In this document: one piece after another, positions 18,003 to 27,026 of the stretch
How positions within the stretch are numbered: the stretch's first letter is position 1
Layout of the letters: each line of letters starts with the position of its first letter
Translations under genes and position numbers: made by a program
Assembly (NCBI GenBank): GCA_016211105.1
Contig: JACQSX010000051.1
Coordinates: 1-36,984, forward strand
From: Acidobacteriota bacterium
GTDB taxonomy: Bacteria > Acidobacteriota > UBA6911 > JACQSX01
Length of the DNA: 36,984 nt
Reading direction: 5' to 3'
Notes under the pieces: model-generated
What the model saw: only the letters and a program-made list of their open reading frames with translations
The model's database searches: none
Told to the model about the DNA's origin: nothing

Positions 18003-18139
18003 CCACTAACGGTCAATCTCTTGCGGCCTTTGGCCCGCCGACGCCTCAAAACGTCCTGGCCCCCTTTTGTGGCCATGCGTTCTCGGAAACCATGCGTTTT
18101 CCTGCGTCGGCGGTTATGGGGTTGAAAAGTGCGCTTCAT
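17999..18139 (-). CDS. rpmH: 50S ribosomal protein bL34
   Basis: 46 residues, normal size: [20 protein letters not shown] is the signature, followed by a [20 protein letters not shown] tail. The ATG at 18137-18139 is preceded by AAAGGA at a spacing of eight bases, preferred over the upstream in-frame MWL. It is the first gene of the run to parB and has a good promoter 35-65 bp upstream. dnaA, often the neighbour, is not here. Confidence 0.96.
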   Translation of the reverse strand: MKRTFQPHNRRRRKTHGFRERMATKGGQDVLRRRRAKGRKRLTVSG

Positions 18140-18172
18140 CAGCCACATCCTTTTGATTTTGACAAACCTTAG

Positions 18173-18202
18173 ATGATAGCCGCCACGCGACTGAACTGTC
18201 AA
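18173..18202 (-). promoter_or_regulatory. Sigma-70-type promoter of the rpmH operon
   Basis: On the minus strand, TTGACA (18202-18197, perfect -35) is followed after 18 bases by TATCAT (18178-18173, 5 of 6 for -10). It is placed about 35 bp before the rpmH start. Confidence 0.7.
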
Positions 18203-18323
18203 ATTCGGATTTTCCTCGGGACTTCTCGGTGCTTGCAGCATTGGTTTCACAAGCCGGTTGAGCCACTCACGAGAGGTTCCCGCACCACCGGTACCTGCCA
18301 CCACGTCCGGCGTACGAACCCGC

Positions 18324-18665
18324 TTAAAATCCCCTTGTTTTACGATCTTCTTCTTGAAACACCGTCCCGGTGAACTTGATAAAGGGGAGATTGAATGCGC
18401 TGCGGGCACGGCCTTTGACTGCGATTCGGCTGCCGTTCGCAGGAGTGGGACGACTGGCTATCACCCAGATACTGCCGCTTGAATCCTCAAGCTGATAAAC
18501 CCCGTATTTCCAGACACCGTAACTCTGTGTAACTTTTCCTTCGATTGTGGTTGATTTGTCGCTGTATCGTGCGGGATCAGCCTCAATTTCGGAAATCGGT
18601 CTGTGCAATGCGCACGCAGTGATAAACAACAGCGCCAAATTCACCTTTACCTGAAATGCTCTCAT
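18324..18665 (-). CDS. Small lipoprotein with OB-fold-like domain
   Basis: 113 residues. [18 protein letters not shown] is a lipoprotein signal with lipobox ITAC, so Cys18 should be lipidated. The mature part ([60 protein letters not shown]) has the strand pattern of a small OB fold, as in periplasmic bOB proteins. The ATG at 18665 was chosen over the longer frame to 18803 because the signal begins there and GGAG lies about 10 bases upstream. Function is unknown. It is divergent from the nucleotidyltransferase and upstream of rpmH. Confidence 0.75.
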   Translation of the reverse strand: MRAFQVKVNLALLFITACALHRPISEIEADPARYSDKSTTIEGKVTQSYGVWKYGVYQLEDSSGSIWVIASRPTPANGSRIAVKGRARSAFNLPFIKFTGTVFQEEDRKTRGF

Positions 18666-18777
18666 ATCCGTTCTTCTCCATCGTGTATCTACTGTTTTCG
18701 ATTCGATGGAAGCCGAAAAGTCTCGGCCGCAGGACTTTTTTTCCTGAAAGTCAGTTGTGCGCAGAGGGCTGCAGTTG

Positions 18778-18783
18778 TATGAT
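18778..18783 (+). promoter_or_regulatory. Possible -10 element for the nucleotidyltransferase gene
   Basis: TATGAT (5 of 6) with a poor -35 TTGTGC at 18755-18760, spacer 17 bases. It would leave a leader of about 140 nt. Weak. Confidence 0.25.
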
Positions 18784-18930
18784 GAACCCCCGATTGCTTC
18801 CAACGCGTGAAATTTTTGGCGATGGCGCTACACGAATTGACGCGCGCCCACCGTAGAGGCGCTGAGAAACAGACCCTCCGTAGCCTCGCCCGCCTCTGCG
18901 CGTAGCACGAATTTTTTGCACCTCTCTCTT

Positions 18931-19533
18931 ATGACGATCTTTGGAGCCGTGATTCTTGCCGCCGGCGATTCCACCAGGATCGGTTTTCCCAAGGCGCTAC
19001 TGCAGTGGCAAGGAAAGTCGTTCCTCGAGAACATCGTGGAGACATTGCAGTCAGCTCACATTGAGAGCATTCGAGTCGTAACTTCTGCCGGCGGAAAAAA
19101 TTTGATACGCGATAACCTTTCTCTGCCGGGTATTCAACTCGTGGTGAATCCGGATCCATCACGTGGCATGTTTTCATCCCTGAAAGTGGGACTGCAAGAT
19201 TTTGGCGTCGATGTCGCTTTGATCTGCCTGGTGGATCACCCCAAAATCGGAGTTACCGCGGTATCTGACCTAAAAGAAGCATGCCTCACAACCGATGCGC
19301 TGGCGGTCATTCCACGCTTCGAAGGGAAAAGGGGACATCCGATTGCGGTAAAGAAAGAACTGATTCATATTTTCTTGCAGGCGCCCGACAACTCGAGCGC
19401 CAAAAAAATCCTGGCGGCGCGGGGGTCACGAGTGCGAGAAATCGATACCACCGACGCTGGCGTTATCGCTGATATCGATACTGCCGCGGATTACGAACGC
19501 TACCTGGGAGAGAAATTTCCAAGAAGGACGTGA
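18931..19533 (+). CDS. MobA-like (MocA/NTP_transf_3) nucleotidyltransferase
   Basis: 200 residues. The N-terminal nucleotide-binding motif ILAAGDSTRIGFPKALLQWQ matches LAAGxSxRMGxxK. The downstream motif is PDPSRGMFSSLKVGLQ, and the metal site is CLVDHPKI (usually DQP). The end contains GHPIAVKKELI, then DTTDAGVIADIDTAADYERY, also family features. Relatives add CMP or GMP to molybdopterin (MocA/MobA) or to other phosphates; the exact substrate cannot be told, and no molybdoenzyme gene is adjacent. ATG 18931 was preferred to TTG 18916. Confidence 0.85.
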   Translation: MTIFGAVILAAGDSTRIGFPKALLQWQGKSFLENIVETLQSAHIESIRVVTSAGGKNLIRDNLSLPGIQLVVNPDPSRGMFSSLKVGLQDFGVDVALICLVDHPKIGVTAVSDLKEACLTTDALAVIPRFEGKRGHPIAVKKELIHIFLQAPDNSSAKKILAARGSRVREIDTTDAGVIADIDTAADYERYLGEKFPRRT

Positions 19534-19709
19534 AAAGGAGCTAAAGGCCCGGCGACTCTCTCGCGGTAACTGCAAGTCGCACCGAGCACGTGAGCCTCGC
19601 GTCTTGCTTATTGCGTTGGCCGTGCTTGATAAGGGGTTTCGGTAATAGTTGGCGTTTGAGGGTATCATTACGGTTTTTGATTAGCTTGAAAGGTCCTCGG
19701 GTCCTCGAA

Positions 19710-21491
19710 ATGAAGCGTATAATTGGTAGCTTTGTGACCACGACTCGCACACATATTGCAAAAAAGAAGCTGCCCTTGGCTCCGCGACTGCTTCCGCTCG
19801 CCGTCGCCACGGTCCTGATCTTTCTGATATTTTCCGCACTCCGGTCACACCATAACTTGGCAGAAGCCTTGGCGCGCCAGCATAATCTTCAACACCTTCG
19901 CCTGATTGAATTGGTCGCTGCCACTCTTGAGAATCGCCTGACCAACATGCAGACGGCGTTCAAGCAGTACGCAGCGCTGATTGCTCCACCCTTCGAAGCC
20001 GATTCGAGTGCGGAAAAGATATGCGGTGAAATCGAGCAGAGTTTCTCCACCGCGGTCTCCAGTGCCCTGATTGTCAAGTCAGACAAAACGGAAGATCTCT
20101 GGACAAGAAAACTGTCAGCGTTGGCGTTGACCTCAGCGTCGCTCGCCCGGCTTGAACGGGCTATTGCCAGGTCCAACCCGAATCTTCTCCTGCTTCTTTC
20201 GCTCCACGGGAAAAGCTCGTTGCTATTTCTAACCCCCATTCAAAGCGCTTCGGCCTATCTTGGCGTGGTCGTTCCGATCGAGCATCTAATCGCCACCTAT
20301 CACTTGAACGACCCCCATTATGACAAAGATTATCTGTAGATACTCGATCGCAATGGGACGTTGCTCTATCATCAGCACCACCCGGAGATGGTTGGAAGGT
20401 CAATTTACACCACCAGCGGTAAGTGCCGGCAGTGTCACAAATCGTTCCAACTGGAAAAGGAAATGACCCGCGGGAAAGTCGGATACGGCTGGAATGAAGT
20501 TCCTGAGGGATCAGAAAAGATTGTGGCGTATGCGCCCTTAGACATCGCGGATCGCCGGTGGACTATAGCGATATCCGAATCCATGGATGCGACCACTGCC
20601 CTGGCACAACAAAGCACACGCCAATATACTTTAAATGCGATTCTCCTTTCGATCGTAGTTTTAGCCACCGCGGTCTACATCACTCGGATGCATCATCTCA
20701 GGCATCAGGCAGAACAGGAGGCTCAGCACCTTCACGAGCAACGCCTGCTGCAGGAACAACTGGACCGCAATCATCTCCAGTTGCTGGAGGCCGAGCGATT
20801 TGCGACCGTGGGGAAAATGGCCGCGCAGGTTGCTCACGAGATCAAGAATCCTCTAAGTTCGATCAGTCTGAACACCGAACTCCTGAGCGATGAACTCGAG
20901 GCGGACGGTCGGGAGCCCAGGCCGGAAGCCCGCCAGTTGATACACTCCATCATCTCTGAAATCGACCTGCTGACGGGAACGATCGACGACTACCTGCAGT
21001 TTGCGCACTTTCCCAAGCTGCAAAAGAAAAAGACTTTCCTTGGCGATATCTTTGGGGGGTTGCAGCAACTGTTGCAGGAGGAGTCGGCATCTCGCGCTAT
21101 TGCCTTGCAGTTCTCTGTCCATCGTTCACTCCCGCCATTTTCTGCGGATGCAAGGCTGCTCCGGCAGGCTCTGCTGAATCTGATTCGAAATTCCTTCGAT
21201 GCGGTCGGAAACAAGGGTCGGGTGCGAGTGGAGGCTTCCGGACAGAATGGATATGTGCGCATGGAAATCATAGATAGCGGACCGGGGGTATCACCTGAAA
21301 GCGTACCTATGCTGTTTGAGCCGTTTTTTACCACCAAGCCAAAAGGCACCGGCCTGGGGCTGGTGGTTGCGCGCCATATTATTTTCGAACATGGCGGCAC
21401 TATCAAGTATGAGCCAACTACGGCTGGTCTCTCGCGCTTTGTCATCACCATACCTCTCGAACAGATACCTCCAAGAGAGGAGCAGGCGTGA
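19710..21491 (+). pseudogene. Membrane sensor histidine kinase (Cache-type, CXXCH motif), one in-frame TAG
   Basis: The frame from ATG 19710 is open for 594 codons except TAG at 20337-20339 (codon 210). The context YDKDYL-stop-ILDRNGTLLY fits a lost Trp codon. Order: first membrane helix at about 25-45, a periplasmic Cache-like domain, a CXXCH at 239-243 (CRQCH) suited to covalent heme c, a second helix (LNAILLSIVVLATAVYI), a coiled coil, the H box with His376 (QVAHEIKNPLSSIS), the N box (LLNLIRNSFDAV) and the G boxes (IIDSGPGVSPE, TKPKGTGLGLVVARHI). It would phosphorylate the adjacent NtrC-type regulator, whose GTG start overlaps its stop. With the TAG, only an N-terminal stub is made unless there is readthrough; restart at ATG 20388 would lose the first membrane helix. 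Confidence 0.82.
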
Positions 21492-22909
21492 CGGCACCAC
21501 CGGATCAGAAAGTAATTCCTATCCATATCCTGATCGCAGAGGACGATGCCGGTTTGCGCCAATCTCTTGCGAGGCTTCTGAGCGGTGAGGGCTACGAGGT
21601 CGCTTGTGTGGAAGATGGAAACAGTGCTCTCAAACTAATCGCGCAGCGGCCGTTCGACCTTATACTCAGTGATCTCAAAATGCCCGGCCTCAACGGCATG
21701 GAATTACTTCACGAGGTCAAGAAATTTAACCGCGAAGTTGGAGTCATTCTGATAACAGCCTTTGCCTCAGTTGATCTTGCTGTGGAGGCGATGAAAAGGG
21801 GCGCCTTCGATTTCGTAACCAAACCGTTCAAGAAATCCGTGTTGCTGGCAGTTGTTCGAAAAGCGCTCGAGAGGCAAGCCCTGATGCGAGAGAACTTCAA
21901 TTTGAAGACACAGTTGGAAGCTCGCCAGGGTGAGCGCCATTTGATCGTTAACAGCCAGGCGATGCGGCAACTGCTGGATCTGGTGGAGCGCGTTGCCCCA
22001 ACCTCATCGACCGTTTTGATTAGTGGTGAGAGCGGCACAGGAAAAGAAATAGTTGCAGAAGAGATCCATCGTCGCAGCGGCCGGGCCGGTCGTCCTTTGG
22101 TAAAGGTCAGTTGTGCTGCCCTACCTGAGGCAGTGATCGAATCCGAACTCTTCGGCCACGAGAAGGGTGCATTTACGGGCGCCCTGGCCAGCCATCCGGG
22201 GCGCTTTGAAATCGCAAACACAGGGGCCCTGTTCCTGGATGAGATCGGCGAAGCGCCGCTCCAAATTCAGGTTAAGTTGCTCCGTGTCCTGCAAGACGGG
22301 CACTTCGAAAGAGTGGGAGGAACTCAAACTCTATTCTCCGACGCGCGCATCATCGCAGCTACAAATCGCGATCTCAAGACAGCTATCGAACAGGGGCAAT
22401 TCCGAGAAGATCTTTACTACCGGCTTAATGTGATTCATATCTGCATCCCCCCATTGCGGGAACGTCCGGAGGAAATCCCGGCTCTAGCGCACCACTTCCT
22501 GGAGATGCACCGGTTGCACAACGGCAGACCTGCCTTGACTTTTACAGACGCCTTCCTGGATGGCTTGATGCGTCACTCCTGGCCAGGGAACTGCCGAGAA
22601 CTGGAAAACGTAGTGGAACGTGCTGTCATCATGGCGCGTGGAACCGAGATTGATGAACTCCTGCTGCCGGAATCAATGAAGCCTGGCAATCGCAACCACG
22701 AGCTACTGACGTTCCCAATCGGCAGCACACTGGGCGAAATCGAGGAGCGCGCCATCGAAAAAATGCTGGAGCACACGAGAGGCGATAAAGAACGTACCGC
22801 CAAGCTCCTCGGTATCACGTCACGTACGATCTACCGTTTCCTGGAACGGAAACGCAAATCAGCATCGACAAATTGTCAAAGCATGTCCTGGAAATCCGAC
22901 CCTAATTGA
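21488..22909 (+). CDS. NtrC-family sigma-54-dependent response regulator
   Basis: 473 residues. Receiver domain: acidic EDD, phospho-Asp in DLILSDLKMPGLNGMEL, Thr in LITAFAS, Lys in FVTKPFK. The AAA+ domain has Walker A SGESGTGKE, the sigma-54 contact loop GAFTGA, Walker B GALFLDEIGE, and Arg fingers in REDLYYRLNV. The C-terminal Fis-type HTH is KERTAKLLGITSRTIYRFLE. All activator residues are intact. GTG at 21488 overlaps the kinase stop, so the pair is co-translated. It likely drives sigma-54 promoters for nearby genes; inverted repeats at and after its 3' end could be its own binding sites. Confidence 0.95.
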   Translation: MTAPPDQKVIPIHILIAEDDAGLRQSLARLLSGEGYEVACVEDGNSALKLIAQRPFDLILSDLKMPGLNGMELLHEVKKFNREVGVILITAFASVDLAVEAMKRGAFDFVTKPFKKSVLLAVVRKALERQALMRENFNLKTQLEARQGERHLIVNSQAMRQLLDLVERVAPTSSTVLISGESGTGKEIVAEEIHRRSGRAGRPLVKVSCAALPEAVIESELFGHEKGAFTGALASHPGRFEIANTGALFLDEIGEAPLQIQVKLLRVLQDGHFERVGGTQTLFSDARIIAATNRDLKTAIEQGQFREDLYYRLNVIHICIPPLRERPEEIPALAHHFLEMHRLHNGRPALTFTDAFLDGLMRHSWPGNCRELENVVERAVIMARGTEIDELLLPESMKPGNRNHELLTFPIGSTLGEIEERAIEKMLEHTRGDKERTAKLLGITSRTIYRFLERKRKSASTNCQSMSWKSDPN

Positions 22910-22920
22910 CAGTTTGTCAA
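22867..22920. promoter_or_regulatory. Paired inverted repeats, candidate activator binding sites
   Basis: GACA-AAT-TGTC (22867-22877) and TTGACA-GTT-TGTCAA (22906-22920) share the core GACA-N3-TGTC, with cores 41 bp apart, about four helical turns. This is the layout used by NtrC-type dimers. The first copy lies inside the regulator gene and the second covers its stop. Binding is inferred. Confidence 0.4.
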
Positions 22921-23072
22921 GGAGAGGCCCCAATCACTCGCCTGCCCTCGACACCTCCAAAATTTCCCGTCTGTAACTCTCTCTGATTAAAGCGCCTTTC
23001 CTTTTGTGTGCAAGACGGCTCATTTGGTCCTTCAAATGCAATCCCCTGTCTTGAGGTGATTTGTGGAGTGTA

Positions 23073-23088
23073 TGGCCAGGTTTCTGCC
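23073..23088 (+). promoter_or_regulatory. Weak sigma-54-like -24/-12 element
   Basis: TGGCCAGGTTTCTGCC keeps the GG and GC dinucleotides at the correct 12-base step but misses several consensus bases. The start site would fall about 5 bases before the ATG at 23104, so this is doubtful. Confidence 0.2.
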
Positions 23089-23103
23089 AGAACTCGTCGT
23101 GCA

Positions 23104-23499
23104 ATGAACGGAAATCCGCCACAAGCATCGATCCTGATCGTCGACGATGATGTCCCGTTCGCATCGTCCCTGCAAACAATACTGGGCAAAGCCGGCCACC
23201 AAATCGTTCTTGCAGGCGACTGTGTCGAAGCCATGAGGCTGCTCAGCAGCCGTCCATTCAATCTGGTCATTATCGACTTCAGGGTGGGATCTTTGTCGGG
23301 ATTGGAGCTGATCTCTTCGATCCGAGATCAGGGGATTCCCGTAAGAATCCTGCTGTTGACTGCCTTTGGGAGTGAGGAATTAGCCAAGCGTGGCAAACAG
23401 GACGGAGCGGATGCTTGTCTAACCAAACCTGTGAAGCGACGCGAGATTCTCGAATGTGTTTCGCAGCTCCTTTCTAATGAAGGCAGTAGTCACAGATGA
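23104..23499 (+). CDS. Single-domain response regulator (receiver only)
   Basis: 131 residues, only a receiver: ASILIVDDDVPFASSL with the acidic pair, phospho-Asp in LVIIDFRVGSLSGLEL, Thr in LLLTAFGSEE, Lys in CLTKPVKRRE. All phosphotransfer residues are present, with no output domain. It may act as a phosphate sink or a relay for the kinase two genes upstream, or as a protein-contact switch. ATG 23104 lacks a strong ribosome site; the longer in-frame start at 23008 has no homologous sequence before the domain. It lies between the NtrC regulator (about 195 bp away) and the cytochrome. Confidence 0.85.
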   Translation: MNGNPPQASILIVDDDVPFASSLQTILGKAGHQIVLAGDCVEAMRLLSSRPFNLVIIDFRVGSLSGLELISSIRDQGIPVRILLLTAFGSEELAKRGKQDGADACLTKPVKRREILECVSQLLSNEGSSHR

Positions 23500-23634
23500 G
23501 ACCATACATCATGGAGATCTTGCTCGACATGATTCACGCATCCGCGGCTCTGTTGTCCCGCATGAACCCCCGGTTACTGGCTTTTCCTGCTATTTCCGGC
23601 CCTCTAATTATCTCGGGGGCTGGGGGAGGAACTA

Positions 23635-24567
23635 ATGCTTAAGAGATATAAAACGATGCTGCAAAATAGCTGGATCTGGATCGCAGGTCTGGCACTGGCG
23701 CTCTCTGCGAGCCAGGCAACTTCCGCTGCCAAGGCGACGAAAAAGCCGGTCGAGTGGGAGGCGCTCAACCCGGCGTTCAACGGAGCGACCTTTGTCAACA
23801 ATCCAGAAACCTGCCGCATCTGTCACCAAGACCCGATGGATACGTACGATGAGACGATGCACGCGCAGGCACTCAAGCACACCGTGACCAATGGCGGGTG
23901 CGAAAGCTGCCATGGACCGCGGAGCAAACACATCGAGAATCCAACCCAAGAACTGGCATTCGAGAAACTGACTCCGGCGCAACAATCGGCTGTCTGCCTG
24001 CAGTGCCATGAGGGGGGCAATCGGTTTGGCTGGAAGGCTGGCGCGCACAGGGCGAATGACGTGATCTGCTTGTCATGTCACTCGGTAATGGAAAAGAAGT
24101 CAGAACGCGCGTTACTCGCGAAAGCCTCCGCTCCCGAGACCTGCTTCCAGTGCCACGGCGAAGTGCGTGCCGAGACAAACAAGACATCCCATCATCCAGT
24201 GCGCGAAGGGCGGATGGACTGTGCCAGCTGCCACAACCCCCACGGTTCCACGCCAGGACTGCTCGTCAAGAACACGCTCAACGAAACCTGCTACACCTGT
24301 CACACGGAGAAGCGTGGTCCCTTCCTTTGGGAACACGCGCCGGTGCGCGAAAACTGCGCAAATTGCCATACTGCGCATGGCTCCAACCACCGGAACCTGC
24401 TCGCGAGCAAGGATTCGTTCCTATGCCTGAGCTGCCATTCGTACGGAGGCCATGTCAACCTGCCGCGCTACAACCGCGTGAGCAACCCATACGGCTCAGG
24501 CTGCGTCAATTGTCACATCGCTACCCATGGATCGAACCATCCGTCGGGTGCTAAGCAAACAAGATAG
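23635..24567 (+). CDS. Decaheme c-type cytochrome, DmsE/MtrA-like
   Basis: 310 residues with a Sec signal (WIWIAGLALALSASQATSAA) and ten CXXCH heme sites: CRICH, CESCH, CLQCH, CLSCH, CFQCH, CASCH, CYTCH, CANCH, CLSCH and CVNCH. Ten hemes in about 280 mature residues is the DmsE/MtrA size class: a periplasmic wire that sits in an outer-membrane barrel and passes electrons to external acceptors. RBS GGGAGGA is at 23624-23630. The barrel gene follows after 9 bp with its own GGAGG, so the two form a unit. Direction of electron flow and final partner cannot be told; no surface cytochrome (MtrC/OmcA type) is in the window. Confidence 0.93.
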   Translation: MLKRYKTMLQNSWIWIAGLALALSASQATSAAKATKKPVEWEALNPAFNGATFVNNPETCRICHQDPMDTYDETMHAQALKHTVTNGGCESCHGPRSKHIENPTQELAFEKLTPAQQSAVCLQCHEGGNRFGWKAGAHRANDVICLSCHSVMEKKSERALLAKASAPETCFQCHGEVRAETNKTSHHPVREGRMDCASCHNPHGSTPGLLVKNTLNETCYTCHTEKRGPFLWEHAPVRENCANCHTAHGSNHRNLLASKDSFLCLSCHSYGGHVNLPRYNRVSNPYGSGCVNCHIATHGSNHPSGAKQTR

Positions 24568-24576
24568 GGAGGAACC

Positions 24577-27021
24577 ATGAAAAGGCTCATCATTATTCTC
24601 GGCGCTGCGCTGCTGGTCGCGCCCGCGGCACTTTCCGCCCAGGAAAAGCAATTACCGGGGGTAGAAGTCAGCGGCGAAATCTCAGCCGGTGGCCGGCAGG
24701 TGGATAACGATACCAATTCCAGTAAGTACACCGAATACCGTGACCTGGGCGATGACGCGTACCTGCCGAGGCTCTCGCTGAACCTCTTCGATTCGAAAAA
24801 GAGGCGATTCTTTACATTCAGGGGCAAGAACATCAGTCTCACAGATCAATCGCTGGCGTTTCGCGCTGGTATTCTAGGCCGCTTTCACTTCACCGTGGAT
24901 TGGAACGGCATTCCCCATAACTTCAGCAACAAGGCGCAGACGCCGTACGCGTTCAAAGCGCCCGGGTGGTTAGAAGCCCCTGCCAGCGTCCCCATCACGT
25001 TCAAGAAGCTGGGGACAGCAGCTTCCGATGCGGCCAACGTCCTTGCAAGCGACCAGCTCATTGCGAACTATCAGGCGGCCTACCTCCGGCCGACGACGCT
25101 AAGCACACAGAGCGGTATCGGGCGCGCCGCAGTGGATGTCTCCGCTCTTGAAGAGCTGAAGCTTGGGATCGCCTACGATCGAAAGAAGAAAGAAGGGTTG
25201 AAGGCTGCCTTCGGGCCGATAGGCGACCGGCCGCCTCGGACGCTGAATATTCAGCTAACTGAACCGGTGGACTACCGTACCAACGAGCTGACGCTCTCGG
25301 CCGAGCACGTGGGGCGGTGGTTTCAGGCGCAGTTCAGCTACGTGCTGTCGGACTTTTCAAACCAAATAGATACGCTAACATGGAAGAATATCTACACAAA
25401 TGCTCTCCCTGATTCGACCTTCGACGCTTGGGATCGTGCGGTGTCGGTGTATGGGCGCCGTCCACTTCCGCCTGATAATCGTTATCACAACGTGTCGGTC
25501 GCGGCCGGCGTTGATCTCCCTGCCGAGAGCCGGCTTAGCGCAACTTTCGCTTATGGCAGGCTCGATCAGAACGAGACTTTGCTGGCCTATAGCTACCACT
25601 CAAACATGCTGGCGAACTCAACGCTGCCGCGTGCAACAGCCGACGCGCAGATGGAAACGAAGCAGGCCTTTGTTGACTATGTAATCAACCCGACTGAGCG
25701 GTTGAATCTGCGCGCGTGGGTGCGACATTATGGCCTCGATAACAACACTCCCGAGGCCAGGTGGCAATACGTTACGTCGGATACCAGCAACCTGAACGGC
25801 ACGGTAGCATATGTGAACAAACGAGTGAGTCTCCCCTTTGCTTCCGATCGGACTACTGGCGGTTTTGACGCGAGCTACCGGATCCTCAAATCCACCGTCA
25901 ATTTCGGATATGAGCGCGAGAAGATCCAGCGTGACTTCCGGGAGGCGGATACGGATGAGAATCGCGTTACGGTCTCCTGGCGCCTGCGGCCAGCCCGCTG
26001 GACTACCCTGCGCGCGCGGTATGTGTACGGCAAACGCAACGGCGACTACGACCCGTTCGTGACCCGTGAGGGCTATTGGTATACCCGGGCCGAGGCGACT
26101 GACTTCAACAACCCTCAGTTCACGTTTGACAACCATCCGGATATGGTCCGGTTCGACGCGGCCGACCGCCGGCGCCACCAGGGCGAATTTACCCTTATCT
26201 TGAACGCGGGCGAGTCGATTTCATTTTCCGGGCACGTGCGGTATCGGACCGACGACTTCGATTCGGATGTCCGCCCGACGCAGCCGCTCGCTTTGACCGG
26301 CTTCGGCGAGGTGAGCGCAACGACACCCGGCAACCAGCTTGGTCTGCTCAAGGAGACACGGGCGCGCTATTCGCTGGATGCCTTCTATATGTTCAACGAC
26401 AGGTTCTCGCTGAATGCGTTCGCAAGCCGGGACGGCGGCGGCTCGCGCCAGCGCGGAATCGAATTCGATGAAAACCACAAGGGGGATCCTAGCACAGTAG
26501 CAACCGCCGACCTGGGGGGATGGACGCGAAAGGAAAGCCAGTGGACGGCAGACAACGGTGACCGGAATTGGACGGTCGGGTTCGGCAGCACTGCTGAGAT
26601 CGTACCAAATCGCGTCATCCTGGACGCATCCTACAGCGTGTCACTCGGTGACTTCGACACCACATACGCCGGCTATGGCGTGACGAACTGGAACGGTACG
26701 CCGTTGGGGGGAAACCAACCGTTCGCATTTAGTTCGCCGCCCCGCATCAACCAGGATCTGCACTCGGTTGATGTTCGTTTCCAATTCCCCATAGTTGATC
26801 GGGTAGCGCTGGTGCTTGGCTACAATTACGAGCGCTTTCGCCAGGACGATTGGCAGCAAGGAACCACGTTTCCGTGGGTAGAGCCGGTCGGCAGCGGATT
26901 CCTGCTGCGCGACTCTTCGCGTTCGCACCAGTGGGGCAACCGGCTGTTTAACCTGGGCAGTTACCTTGCCCCTGCCTTCAACGCGCACCTCGTCTTCGCC
27001 GCGTTCAGCTACCGTTTCTGA
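24577..27021 (+). CDS. MtrB/PioB-family decaheme-associated outer-membrane beta-barrel
   Basis: 814 residues. The signal is MKRLIIILGAALLVAPAALSAQ; the mature protein is full of alternating amphipathic strands and ends with AAFSYRF, whose C-terminal Phe is the outer-membrane assembly signal. Length and position right after a decaheme gene match MtrB/PioB porins that sheath the cytochrome. It contains no cysteine at all, so it lacks the N-terminal CXXC of Shewanella MtrB. A GGGAGGA ribosome site precedes the ATG. Most likely it forms a porin-cytochrome conduit with the gene before it. PadR starts five bases after its stop. Confidence 0.88.
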   Translation: MKRLIIILGAALLVAPAALSAQEKQLPGVEVSGEISAGGRQVDNDTNSSKYTEYRDLGDDAYLPRLSLNLFDSKKRRFFTFRGKNISLTDQSLAFRAGILGRFHFTVDWNGIPHNFSNKAQTPYAFKAPGWLEAPASVPITFKKLGTAASDAANVLASDQLIANYQAAYLRPTTLSTQSGIGRAAVDVSALEELKLGIAYDRKKKEGLKAAFGPIGDRPPRTLNIQLTEPVDYRTNELTLSAEHVGRWFQAQFSYVLSDFSNQIDTLTWKNIYTNALPDSTFDAWDRAVSVYGRRPLPPDNRYHNVSVAAGVDLPAESRLSATFAYGRLDQNETLLAYSYHSNMLANSTLPRATADAQMETKQAFVDYVINPTERLNLRAWVRHYGLDNNTPEARWQYVTSDTSNLNGTVAYVNKRVSLPFASDRTTGGFDASYRILKSTVNFGYEREKIQRDFREADTDENRVTVSWRLRPARWTTLRARYVYGKRNGDYDPFVTREGYWYTRAEATDFNNPQFTFDNHPDMVRFDAADRRRHQGEFTLILNAGESISFSGHVRYRTDDFDSDVRPTQPLALTGFGEVSATTPGNQLGLLKETRARYSLDAFYMFNDRFSLNAFASRDGGGSRQRGIEFDENHKGDPSTVATADLGGWTRKESQWTADNGDRNWTVGFGSTAEIVPNRVILDASYSVSLGDFDTTYAGYGVTNWNGTPLGGNQPFAFSSPPRINQDLHSVDVRFQFPIVDRVALVLGYNYERFRQDDWQQGTTFPWVEPVGSGFLLRDSSRSHQWGNRLFNLGSYLAPAFNAHLVFAAFSYRF

Positions 27022-27026
27022 TTTTA

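Noticed and set aside
18140..18330. oriC with DnaA boxes upstream of rpmH
   Set aside because: No TTATCCACA-like boxes or AT-rich unwinding stretch could be seen.
1845..20339. Reassigned stop codons (TGA or TAG read as an amino acid)
   Set aside because: The NtrC-type regulator, the barrel, hpt and others end naturally at TGA, and the decaheme cytochrome and PadR end at TAG. The standard code fits; the two in-frame stops are best read as point mutations or errors.
23500..23634. Sigma-54 promoter directly upstream of the decaheme gene
   Set aside because: Several GG and GC pairs are present, but none has the required 12-base step with TGGC/TTGC context.
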